From Rosa chinensis (taxonomy: Eukaryota > Streptophyta > Magnoliopsida > Rosales > Rosaceae), in NCBI RefSeq assembly GCF_002994745.2, contig NC_037094.1, forward strand, positions 10,601,001-10,665,000: a stretch of DNA of 64,000 bases. The letters are read 5' to 3'. Shown piece by piece: positions 47,222 to 57,654 of this stretch (its first letter is position 1; every line of letters starts with the position of its first letter). A program made the position numbers and the translations under genes. The notes below the pieces were generated by a model, which saw only the letters and a program-made list of their open reading frames with translations, ran no database searches and was not told where the DNA came from.

Positions 47222-47587
47222 CTTTGCTTTACTTTGGTGGTTCACAAACTTTGATCATATATAGGTCCCGATTCTTTAGCTGGTTTTATACATGAGGGCA
47301 CATTAGAGCACCGCTGAACCGCACCGAACGTAGACCATCAATTTTGAAGAATGAAAAATCAATCTAGATTGCTCATCAAGTTCAAACGTACCAGAAGTTA
47401 TTTATTGTGTTGAGTTTTTTTTTTTTTTTTTTGAATGAATTATGTTGATCTTCTGGTGTTATATATCTTCTAGGTGGCAACCGTATATAACGTGCTGCGT
47501 GTCCCTCTAACTTAGCTAGTGTTGTAGGAGTTTTGTAATGAAAAAACTTCTTCTTTTTTTTCTAAAATGTTTTTATGTACCTGCTGT
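47222..47587. other. Upstream region of the SIP2-like pseudogene
   Basis: A TATA-like CCTATATATG on the minus strand (about 47256-47265) lies roughly 35 bp upstream of the first ATG, rather close. A 20-base T run is at 47416-47433. An 8-bp target duplication of the neighbouring hAT element ends the interval (47580-47587). Confidence 0.45.
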
Positions 47588-48902
47588 TAGGGCTAGGCAT
47601 TTTAGCCCAAAAGTCAGTTCGGGTTATTTATTTATTTATTTGTCAAAATGAATCGGGCCGGGCCTTTCATTTCAAAAACAAAAAAGAGAGACTTCCGTAC
47701 GGCACCCTCACCACGTGGCAGTGTGGCAAACCAATCAGTGCCCAAGCAGGGGGTATTTTAGGTATTTCACATTAAAAACCAAAGGCAATTTTGGGAAAGA
47801 GGGGAAAAAAAATTTCTTCTGATTGGAGGGCCGCACCACGTCACCGCCACGTGGTGCGGGTGCCCCTACGCAAGAATTTATCAAAACAAAAAAGTCTCGT
47901 ATTACTTAAAATAGACAAGTGTTCCTATCTTATTGGCCATATGATAAGGCTAAAAACCCTTATCATAGGGTCGACCACACTGAATCCTTTTCTTCAACTC
48001 CAAATTGCCAAACCCAGTATGATTATCATTCTACACGATCAGCCCTAAATTTCAGCCGCCTCTATCTTTTTCTTTCTCCTCCGCCAAATCAGACTTTTGC
48101 CCATTCGCTTTGATTCTCAACTCTAAGATAACAACATGATCGTGGTATAGGCTCAGCATGGAGGAGACTAGGTGGTGCCTTCATTATCCATCGATTTGTG
48201 CTAATTGCTAAGGACTTCAACTATCCATCGATTTGTGCTACCACTTCCCTCCATCGATTTTGCACCCATTGCTGAGATATGAAGCTCAAAGAATATGGGT
48301 CCAAACTAGAAGCTCACAGCTCTTCAATTCAGTGCTGTAATTCTGGTGGATATTATTGGGTTTTGATTTGAAATCTTGGTGTAGTTTGAGGGGAAAAAAA
48401 AAAAAAAAGGTTTTTGGTCGGGGGGTTTGTCAAATTTTGCATGACTTTGCTATCATGACCTGTAAGTTTCACATAACCGGGTTTAAGAGGATAAATCTGC
48501 CGGTCATGATCAAGATTACCCGCAAAGGAGTAAAGATTGGGATTTGGATCTTCACATTGAACTGTTGTTGTAAAGTCCTTGAAAATTTTGTTTTGTTACT
48601 TTGTGAAGTAATCTGATTAAAGTAAATTTATGTTCTTGGTGTATTGTGAAGGATTCTAATTTTGTTAACATTTTGATTCATATTGCAATACTGTAAATTC
48701 ATGTACTTGGTGTTCTTGGTTAAAGAATTTGGATTTTGTATTTGAATTGCAGAAAACAGGTATTTGGCCCTGGAAGCCCGGCCCGAAATGAAACGGGCCG
48801 ATCCTTGTTGGTGGCAAAACCGGCTTTGGGCCCAAATCATCAGAAATGGGCCTGTCCCAGCCCAGCAAAATATTAGTTGGACCCGGCCCGTGCCTAGCCC
48901 TA
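47588..48902. mobile_element. Non-autonomous hAT element, 1,315 bp
   Basis: Terminal inverted repeats TAGGGCTAGGCA (47588-47599) and TGCCTAGCCCTA (48891-48902) are 12 bp and perfect. They are flanked by an 8-bp target duplication, CCTGCTGT at 47580-47587 and CCTGCGGT at 48903-48910, with one mismatch. Eight bp is the hAT size. GGGCCGG-type words recur near both ends. Open frames inside show no transposase, so it would need one supplied in trans. Confidence 0.85.
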
Positions 48903-48910
48903 CCTGCGGT

Positions 48911-49251
48911 GTTAGTGACTCAGCTCCTATTAGGTGATGTTTTAAAAATCTCTCTGGGTGGGCTCTGCCTAGGTGCTAGGAGGTGGCCAACCGCCTTGAT
49001 TAGTTTAGTTAGCGCCTAGGTCAGTCGGGTTTAAAAACTAATTAAACATTTTTTGAGGGTAAATTAATACTTAAAAATGACATTTTATTTGTAAGTATAA
49101 GTACTTAATATATTACTTACCTTTTCTTTTATGTTTTCAGTCAATCATACTACAAAGTGTAATTGTTGGTTTTAATTGCACTTGTTTATATGTTGTATAA
49201 TAAAATTAAAATGAAAGCACCTAGTTGCTAGGTCCCCCGAACACCAACCCA
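48911..49251. other. Gene-free interval, moderately repetitive
   Basis: It contains a TGCCTAGGTGCTAGGAGGTGG stretch and a GCGCCTAGGTCAGTCGGG motif (about 48966-49030) that look repetitive, but no element borders are visible. No gene is supported. Confidence 0.4.
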
Positions 49252-49278
49252 CCCCCCCCCCCCCCCCCCCCCCCCCCC
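49252..49278. repeat. 27-base C homopolymer
   Basis: A pure run of 27 C residues. Like the G run in gypsy gag, it is a place where sequence length is unreliable. Confidence 0.95.
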
Positions 49279-49659
49279 GGCCTAGTGATTTTTAGAGCAT
49301 TGCTACTAGGTGATCTTAACCCTTTATATTTGTAGTCAATCTTTTTTCTTTTAATCAAGGAAAAATGTCTCTTTACCAAAATTGCAACTACTTTAACTTC
49401 ATTTACCCCAACATCTTATAACATTGCCCGCTTACCCAACAAATTAAATACTTTTGACCTTAGTAATTAAGTTTTTTTATTATTTTTTGGACAGTTTTGC
49501 ACTCTCTCCTTTTGTCACATAGAGAGAGAGAGAGAGTGGAAGAGAGAAAAGTTATCGGAGACTTCGACGGACTTCGAACTCCGGTCACCGGTTGCCGGGC
49601 TTCTCTAGAGGTCTCCAAAGAGGTCGTCGGGGATCTCATACGTCACCGAAGACTTTTAT

Positions 49660-49945
49660 TACCCCTAATAAAAACCAATAAACTTTATTGGAGGGCAATA
49701 AAAGTTTATTAGGTTTTATTGGGGGACAATAAAGTTTATTGGGAAAAAAGTGAATAATCTCCCTAAAATTAGATAAATAAAACTTTGTTGAGGAATGAGA
49801 TAAAGAGATTACATCAAGTCAAAACTTTTTATTGGAGGATAATAAAAGTTTATTCAATTAAGGGGTAATAAAACTTTATTGCCCTCCAATAAAATTTTTA
49901 CTGACCTCCAATAAACTTTTTATTGAGGGTCAATAAAAAAAAAAG
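49660..49945. repeat. Cluster of CAATAAAGTTTATTG-like palindromic words
   Basis: Many variants of AATAAAGTTTATT, AATAAAACTTTATT and GAGGGCAATAAAA, in both orientations, fill about 290 bp. Because the words are self-complementary, the region can fold extensively. The source is not recognised, and the interval has no gene. Confidence 0.7.
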
Positions 49946-50655
49946 AAGATAGGAATCACAACAGTCTCAACATCCAATTAAGCATATAAACTCATCTAAG
50001 AAGCTGCTAAAGGGCATGCTATAGTGAAAACGGTTGACAATTCCATCATGATTTGAGGATGAAGTCAACAATCACTAGTTACTCAAGTAATTAACTGCCA
50101 ACACTAGCATACAGTCAAATCAAAGATGAATTAGATGCAATCTCAAGCGACTCAAAATAAACAAAAGTTTTGTACATGCGTATGAGAGTTCTGCATTAAT
50201 AAATCTCATCACTTTATTGTTTTCAAGTCAAAAAGTTAACCAACTATGAAGACCATAACTAATATAGTAGTCACTATTTTCATATATTGATCTGCATGCA
50301 AGCATTCAAGACATTACGAGTCATCATAATCCAATTCACATCTCACTATTACAAGTTCAGCATACTTGAACAGTATGAAAACACCTAAAACAAAAAGGTA
50401 AATTTCATTATACACCCAATTTATCTTAGAGATCTTATATAATTAAGCCAATTCTTGAGTGAATGGTTAAATTTTTTAAGTACCATATATGCCCTCACAT
50501 AATATAAATATTAATAAATAAATTATTTCTATATCAGACTATATGGATAAGACAGTCAATAGAGTATATCATATTTGAAAAAATTGCAATACCTCCTATA
50601 AAAAAAGGAAAAATTTCCTCAAAATTTGCTGCAACATTAATGAAAAAAATAAAAA
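49946..50655. other. Gene-free AT-rich interval
   Basis: No open frame or element border is supported. It probably includes internal sequence of the Helitron whose 3' end is at 50699. Confidence 0.4.
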
Positions 50656-50699
50656 ATAAAAGCCAATTGACATGTGCGGAGCACATGTTAAAGGGCTAG
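50656..50699 (+). mobile_element. Helitron 3' terminus
   Basis: A hairpin CATGTG-CGGAG-CACATG (50671-50687) is followed by eight bases and CTAG at 50696-50699, then T. This is the standard Helitron 3' structure. Close relatives of the same 44 bases occur at 14831-14875. I could not find its 5' end. Confidence 0.6.
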
Positions 50700-51113
50700 T
50701 ATTAGATTAAACCCACTCATAAGTTTCTTTGAATCATTCACATATTTGTAATACCCAAATGATAGGAAGATACCTAAATTATAGGCATCTGAATCATGCA
50801 CATATTTGTAATACCCATACGATAGGTATGCATATCCAAAATAATATGATGATACCAAAATTATAGGTATCTAAATCATTCACATATCTATAATACATAT
50901 GCATATGTATGCATATTTGAATCATTGTAGAGCTGTTTGGTTAATTACTTCTCAAGAGGTATTTGATGTTTATGTTTTATTTTTTAAGGTTTAGGCTGAT
51001 GAACATTTATATATGGGTTTCAACATAGATGACAATTTTAAATGCGTCGAGAAAGAGAGATACTTAAAAAGAATATAAGAATTGATGTAACACACTTTGA
51101 TGATATGCACATA

Positions 51114-51376
51114 TCTATACTATTATTAAGAGAAGAGAGTTTGTCAGTTAAAACTGAAAAATTTTACTAAAATATCTCTCAAATATTAACAAACATTTAA
51201 GCTGAAATATTTGAGAAAGACAAAATGGTCGCTTCACAAATAAAAGAAAAACAAAACATATTTAACAAAAAAAAATCAAAAATAAGAAACAAAATATGTG
51301 CAAAAATTTTCTCAACATTCTGTGGAATAACTTCCCACATAATTATCCACACCCATAGGGTGTGTTTGGAGTCTAG
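51114..51376 (+). mobile_element. Small non-autonomous Helitron (263 bp)
   Basis: It begins TCTATACTATTATTAAGAG after an A (51113), a 5' end common in plant Helitrons. It ends with a hairpin CACACCC-ATA-GGGTGTG (about 51348-51364), eight bases and CTAG (51373-51376) before a T (51377). Insertion between A and T, a TC start and a CTRR end with hairpin all agree. No coding sequence. Confidence 0.68.
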
Positions 51377-51562
51377 TATTTACTAAAAGAAGAAAAAATA
51401 AATATATAGCTCACTTCAGAAAGAAAGAAATAAAGGGCAATTAACCAATTTAAATAAGGATTAAATTGATTTTATTAATTTCAAGGATTTCAAATTTGTG
51501 TTTATAACTGACATCATAATTCAAATTCAAAAATCCTAAATTTAAGGAAGATTTTATTTTAG

Positions 51563-53629
51563 GGTTAATTACATATAAGTGCATATTTGAATGTTTTCTT
51601 AGCCACAAGGCCACCAACTAGTTTTTTTTCCCTCATAAGGCCACTAGATTAAAAATGGTGTTATATTTTGGATATTAAAAACCAACATATTTACATAAAT
51701 GCCACTAGAGTACAAAGTCAACAATTACTCTCTCTCTCTCTCCCCTCTCCGGCGAGGTCTCCGGTCAACTCCGCCAGGTCTCCGGTTGACCTCCGGCCAA
51801 CTTTCGACGGGTCTCCGGCGACCACAAAAGCTACTGTCACTATCACTAAAAGCTACTGTAGCTAGCAATAAAAGTTACTCTGATGAGATTTCCGGCAACC
51901 TCCGGCGAGATAACAAAAGATACTATCACCAACAACAAAAGCTACTACTTACTAAAAAAGCCTATGCTTCTAAAAACCAAAAGCTACTATCCCCACCAAC
52001 AAAAGTTACTCTCATAAACACCAAAAGCTACTGTGACCAACAATAAACGCTACTCTCACCAACGGCAAAAGCTTCTCTCACCAACACCAAAAGCTACTCA
52101 AACTAACAACAAAAGTTACTATCACCAACACCAGCGAGCTACTCTCACTAACACTATAGAGCTACTCCAGTATAAAAAAACTACTCTCACCATCAACAAA
52201 AGCTACTCTCACCAACGTAAAAAACTACTATCACCACTGCAAAAAACTATCTTCACCACCAACAAAAGCAACTCTTACAAACGTCATAAACTATTATCAC
52301 CACCTCAAAAAGCTACAATCATCACCACCAAAAGTTACTCTTACCAACAACAAAAGATACTCATCAACATACTCTTCTGACCAAAAACATAAAGCTACTT
52401 TCACAAAAATCAAAAGCTACTCTCACCAACTCCAAAAACTACTCTCACTGACATTGAAAACTAACATTGAAAATCGCTTCATTTGCTCTCTTTTTGAAAT
52501 GATGCAAGACAACACTCTTGATTGGATATCAAAATTCAATGATGTCAAATGCAAAAATCGTCGGATTAGACAAGTAATTACTCGCACATTACACAGCCAA
52601 TTCATATGAGGAATAACATTCATCATTAACAAAAACAGAAAAGATATCAAAACAAACCAATTCTAAAGATATCAAGGACACCGCCGGAGTCTTATTAGAG
52701 GCAATTGAGATGATGAAACGAAGGTGGTGGTGGGAAGGGATTTGAATCCGATTTGATTTCATCCAAATGTGGTAATATAAAAATGAAGAAAACTGTTCCG
52801 ATTTCATTGAGGTTGAAGAATCAAGGACGTCAACGACGCCGTACGAAGAAGCAAAGCTTCTCATTGGGCGGTCATCCCGATCGGAGAGCTCTCTAACCAT
52901 AAACGACTGATTCAAACTGAAGCTCAGATATGCAATCTCAGATCCCAGCGATGGGAACGAGGTTGAAGCTGCCAGAAGAGGTTGGACTTACCTTCGAAGG
53001 CAGAGACGATGTCGTTGTTGTCGATATGTGGGAGAAGCAATGGAATCCATCGACGACGACAGTGATCTGTGGGAGACCGGAGTCGGCAGAGGGAGACAAC
53101 AACGAAGTTGAAAGGATCTGGGAGATCCAGTTGATTCTGTGACATCGGTGGGTGATTTGTGCATGGTGACCATGGCTGGTCCGACTGGTGGGCTTGGACC
53201 GATGTCCGGCTTCCTTTGAACTCATTGGTGGTGGTGGTGCATTGAAAGGATGGTCAGAGCTCGATTACAGTTAAGGAACAACGACACTGCAGCCTTGGAT
53301 TGCGTGTGGTGGCCGGAGCCTTAATCTGCGATGGGTGGCTGGGCTTTGGTCAGCTTTGTGTTGTGGTTCAATTGATGGTGACGGTGATGAGATGGTGGCC
53401 GGAATTGATGATGTATGGTGATTGCAGAGGGAAGAGGGGAAGAAGAGAGATCGGGGGGAGAGAGAGAGGAGAGAGTGAATTTTTGTTTGTTTTGGCGAGA
53501 GAGGAACACGAATGGTAAAATCGTCAAGGTGAAAATAGTTTGAAGATAGAAGTGGCCTTATGTGTGCAAAAAAACTTTTGTGGCCTTATGACTAATTTAA
53601 GTTTCAAAATGACACTTGTGTGTAATTTT
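51563..53629. mobile_element. Putative Mutator-like element with imperfect inverted ends (about 2.07 kb)
   Basis: The left end (TTAATTACATATAAGTGCATA, then CACAAGGCCACC about 40 bp in) is mirrored imperfectly on the right (TAATTTTC edge; CACTTGTGTGTAATT and TTGTGGCCTTATGA). I could not find a clear 9-bp target duplication. The interior includes a CT microsatellite (about 51729-51745), a CAAAAGCTACT repeat field and a GC-richer part (52915-53500) with short open frames. It could have captured host sequence. Confidence 0.55.
51826..52440 (+). repeat. CAAAAGCTACTCTCACCAA repeat field
   Basis: The word AAAAGCTACT (and AAAAGTTACT, AAAAACTACT) followed by pyrimidines and CACCAACA recurs roughly every 24-30 bp over about 600 bp with drifting copies. 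Open frames here (51699-52046, 52033-52380) are repeat-driven and rich in Lys, Ser, Tyr and Asn. I do not treat them as genes. Confidence 0.8.
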
Positions 53630-54818
53630 CTATATTAAGTATGGAGTGTGTATTAAGTAATTAAGGGTGTGTATTTAAAACTTCTCTTATCGTAGTTAAA
53701 ACTTTTTTTTCTTTTTCTTTCCCCCTTCGAGTATGAGGTAAACCATGAAACTTTGGTACCCAATATTCAAATTTTTTAATTTGAAAAGCATTGGTGACGA
53801 CTCTATGGTCGGTAATCTTTTTGAATTTGAGAAGCATTGGCGATGAATTTTCTTCACAAACACTTACCCGACGACCTTCTCGTTGGGAGAGGTTATTCCC
53901 TTGGTTTAATTTTTGGAATTTGGAAAGCATCGGAGACTAATGATTTCTGCAGACATTTCCTGAGATTTTGGACTTCACTTTGGAGCTTTACATTGTAGTC
54001 CATACTATTTGTCCTCTTGTTTGAGTGCGTCTTCCACAAAGGCACAAAGCGATTGGGGTCTATGAAGTGCCCCTCTTATCTAGAATTCTGGATTAAGGTT
54101 TTGATATATCAAAATCATTGCCACTTTTATGGATGAATCATGTATTATCTATCTAGTCATGTCTCCTAATTATTTAATTGTAGTGTCCCTAATCCTGATT
54201 GATTAAGATTTGATATATAATATCATGAATCATAAATCGTAATGGTGGGGGACTGAGGGGCTAATTGATTAAAATACAAAATAATAATTTTTTCGAGTTC
54301 TCTTAAAAAGAAAAATTATTAATTTCGCTATATACCTACAAGGTACAAAAACAAAATTGCAGTCATGAGTCGAGCTAAAGAACAAAATGCTGGCTCAGTC
54401 AAGGATAGCGGCCGAAGTATGCAAATGATGCAAAATTGCACATAATGGTAGAACAATCATAAATGGGCAGAAGTCAGAACTATATGTGATTACGTGACGG
54501 TTGTCTTTAATGCATGTTTTGGGGAATATGTGGTATGGAATTATGGATCTTCAATCTGATATGCACGATCTACTTATTGTCTGATATGACTGGAAAGTAG
54601 TTGTCGTACATCTTTATCTTTCATCTATAATAAGAGAAACAGTTTTTTTTTTTTTTCTGAGAAATAATAAGAGAAACAGTTGGACGTCGAATTTATATAC
54701 CCGAACAGGTTTGATTTGTCAGACTGAAAATCAAGCAATTATTTCACCCCAAATGAGCCTTTTCTTCATATTTAGTATAAGAAGCTTTTGCTTGCTTGCT
54801 CTTGATTGAGATCTAGTA
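53630..54818. other. Upstream region of the first ProT gene
   Basis: AT-rich, with no gene supported. It includes the micro-retroposition scar at 54627-54680. The promoter of the following gene should lie in the last few hundred bases; a weak TATTTAGTATAAG at about 54769-54782 is the best TATA candidate. Confidence 0.4.
54627..54680 (-). repeat. Micro-retroposition scar: poly-T between 17-bp direct repeats
   Basis: ATAATAAGAGAAACAGT is present at 54627-54643 and 54664-54680. Between them are 13 T and CTGAGAA only. Target duplication plus a tail, with almost no element body, is the mark of an extremely truncated non-LTR insertion. It ends TCTGA-like, as does the one at 27481-27530. Confidence 0.65.
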
Positions 54819-56942
54819 ATGGAAGGACTAGAAGGTAACACAAACAACTATGAAGCTGGTTTGAGCATTGAACAAGCTCGAACAAAGTGTGATCAAGATC
54901 ATGAATATACACTCCCCTCAGCTCACGCTATTGGTCATGGTATGCAAATTGAACCCAAATTTCTATTCAAAATCATAAGTTAGTCCAATGTCTACTGCTG
55001 TATAATTATTCTTCATGGCTAAGATTCAAAGCTTAATCTAACTAATCCCCTAACTCAGCTGGTTTTCTTCTGAAACAAGTAAGAAAATTATAGATTTGAT
55101 GAAAACTTGTTACAGATTCATGGCAGCAGGTTGGGTTGATGATGGTGACTGGCTTCAATTGCGGGTACATATTGAGCTTTTCAAATCTGATGCTTGTGCC
55201 TTTGGGTTGGACATGGGGTATCATCTGCCTCGTTGTTGTTGGCTTTTATACCGCCTATGCTAACTGGCTTTTGGCTGCTTTTCACTTCATCAATGGCCAA
55301 AGATTCATCAGATACAGAGATATTATGGGCTATTTATATGGTGTGTACTCTTCGCAGAGTACCAGCAAATGCTTATATTAAGAGTGGATACAGATAACTA
55401 CAAATTATTTATATATATGAGCTGATTTTTGCTCTTTTTCTTTGTTTTAAAAGGCAGAGAAATGTATTACATAACATGGGTTTTACAGTTCTCGACCCTA
55501 CTTCTTGGAAATATGGGTTTCATTCTTCTAGGGGGTAGAGCACTCAAGGTATTGCTAATTCTAAGTTTCTAAGTCACTCACAGTATGAAGTCTGTATCTG
55601 TACGTACTGGAAATAAGGTGAAGTTTTCTCATGTGTTTTCTCTGAAAATCAACAGGAGATTAACTCAGAACTCAGTGATTCTCCACTGAGGCTCCAATAC
55701 TTTATTGTCATCACCGGAGTGACCTACTTCATATTCGCCTTTTTCATTCCAACAATGTCTAAAATGAGATTTTGGCTTGGACCCTCTACCATTGTCACTT
55801 TTGCTTACATTGTCATACTCTTGGTGGTACTAGTTAAAGATGGTATGTCGTATGCACAGTTTTTCCTTTGCATTTTTTCATTTAATCTTTCTGAGTAATA
55901 TTTTCAATGATAATGTTCTTCTAAAGGGAAAACAAAGACGACAGAGCGAAATTATGAAATCCATGGAAACAAAGCTGAGAGAGTGTTCAATGTCTTCAAT
56001 GCAGTTTCAGCTATTATTGTCTGCAACACCGCAGGCTTGCTACTAGAAATACAGGTTGTACCTCTAGAAACAGATTCTTTGAATGACAAACAATACATGA
56101 AACTAATGGCCAAAAGAATATGTTAATTTTTCGGTATGTGCAGTCAACCCTGCAGAAGCCAGCAGTAACAAATATGAGGAAAGCTTTATATCTGCAGTAT
56201 AGTGCAGGGCTCTTATTTTACTATGGAGTCAGCATAGTAGGATACTGGGCATATGGCGCAACCGTATCTGAATACCTTCCTGAAGAGCTAAGTGGTCCTA
56301 AATCGGTTAAGGTCCTCATAAACGCTGCCGTGTTTCTACAATCCATAGTCTCACAACATGTAAGAATGATCCATCTTCTTGTTTGTCAAACACTTCACTG
56401 CAAAAGACTCGTTTTTCTACTGAACTACTTCAATTTTTACCATCAACAGATGTTTGTTGCACCAATTCATGAGGCCCTTGATACCAAGTTCCTTAAACTT
56501 GATGAGAGCATGCACTGGAAATATAACTTCAAGCGGAGGTTCTACCTCCGAGCCCTTCTCTTCATGGGAAATACATTTGTGACAGCAGCTATTCCTTTCA
56601 TGGGGGACTTTGTGAACTTATTTGGATCGTTTACACTCGTTCCTCTAACTTTTGTTTTTCCAAGCATGATTTTCATTAAGGTGATTTGGCTAACGTATAC
56701 ACTATAAAGCATTCCTGACATAATTATACTGAGGAGTAATTAAAGATTATAAAGCTAATTGCTCTACTGTTTTGGCCTTTCCTTTTTCACAGGTGAAGGG
56801 AAAGACAGCTAGACTGGAGAAAAATTTGTGGCATTGGTTCAACATTGTTATTTTTTCTCTGCTTGCGATTATAACTACGATTTCTGCAGTTCGTTCGATT
56901 GTCAACAATGTTAAGGAATACAATTTCTTTGCAGATACATGA
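54819..56942 (+). CDS. Proline transporter (ProT, AAAP family), eight exons, 450 aa
   Basis: ProT proteins are plasma-membrane symporters for proline, glycine betaine and GABA. Exons: 54819-54939, 55116-55340, 55454-55548, 55656-55842, 55927-56054, 56144-56359, 56450-56680, 56793-56942, with all phases joining and one stop. The protein opens with a short hydrophilic N-terminus, then DSWQQVGLMMVTGFNCGY as the first membrane segment. ProT-typical blocks include NWLLAAFHFINGQRFIRYRD, MGFILLGGRALKEINSE, NTAGLLLEIQSTLQKP, YWAYG and FMGDFVNLFGS. It ends FADT and has about ten to eleven hydrophobic segments. Length matches the family (about 430-450). It has a tandem paralogue 0.7 kb downstream with identical exon lengths in five or more exons. 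Confidence 0.94.
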
Positions 56943-57654
56943 AGACATGTAATTAATTATAAATATTATTTTCAAAGTATAATGTACAAAAAGAAAGAAA
57001 TTGATTACTTGGTCCAGAAGTTAAGCTCTGACTATTAGCCCTCTATGTATCCTAGAGCTTAATTTTATTTCATGTTTGGTGATTTTCTCTCTTGAATTTC
57101 TCAAGTTCTATGTATTGGTAATTCCTACTTACTACTTAGCAAGATCCTCAGACCGGTGGATTCGATCTCATCTTCGGTAATTGTAAAAGGGAAGAACATA
57201 CTGCTTAAAACTGTTTAAATATGGTTTTCCTAATTCCCAAAATAGACGAACTAAGATTATGAAATGATTTGGACCATAAACAGTCAATGGTTGTAATCCG
57301 AAACTGTTCAACTAAATATAGACCTTCAAGTATTGATGATTTCAAACATACTGTTTTCAAACCACAGATTAATTATAAAAAAAAACATTATAATTTATGA
57401 TCTTCCTGAATCAAGGTGTAGAAATCTGCTGATAAAGACTTTGCAGTGGAGCAATGACATAGTCACTCCTAATTAATTAACTGCAAAATTAGTGTGCGAA
57501 GAAAAAGGGTCTTTTGTAGTCAATAATGAATGATTAACCAATTGTTTCGACACTGTCTGATACAAGTTCTATATTAGACATTAAGAATACAGATATAAGA
57601 AGCTTGCATTTATGTGCTTGCTTTTGTGATCTCTGTTTCTTTATTGGTGCTGCA
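56943..57654. other. Spacer between the tandem ProT genes
   Basis: 712 bp, AT-rich, holding the 3' region of the first gene and the promoter of the second. No open frame or element is supported. Confidence 0.5.

Noticed and set aside
51699..52380. Two open frames rich in Lys, Ser and Tyr (115 aa each)
   Set aside because: They are translations of the CAAAAGCTACT repeat field in shifting frames, not a conserved protein.
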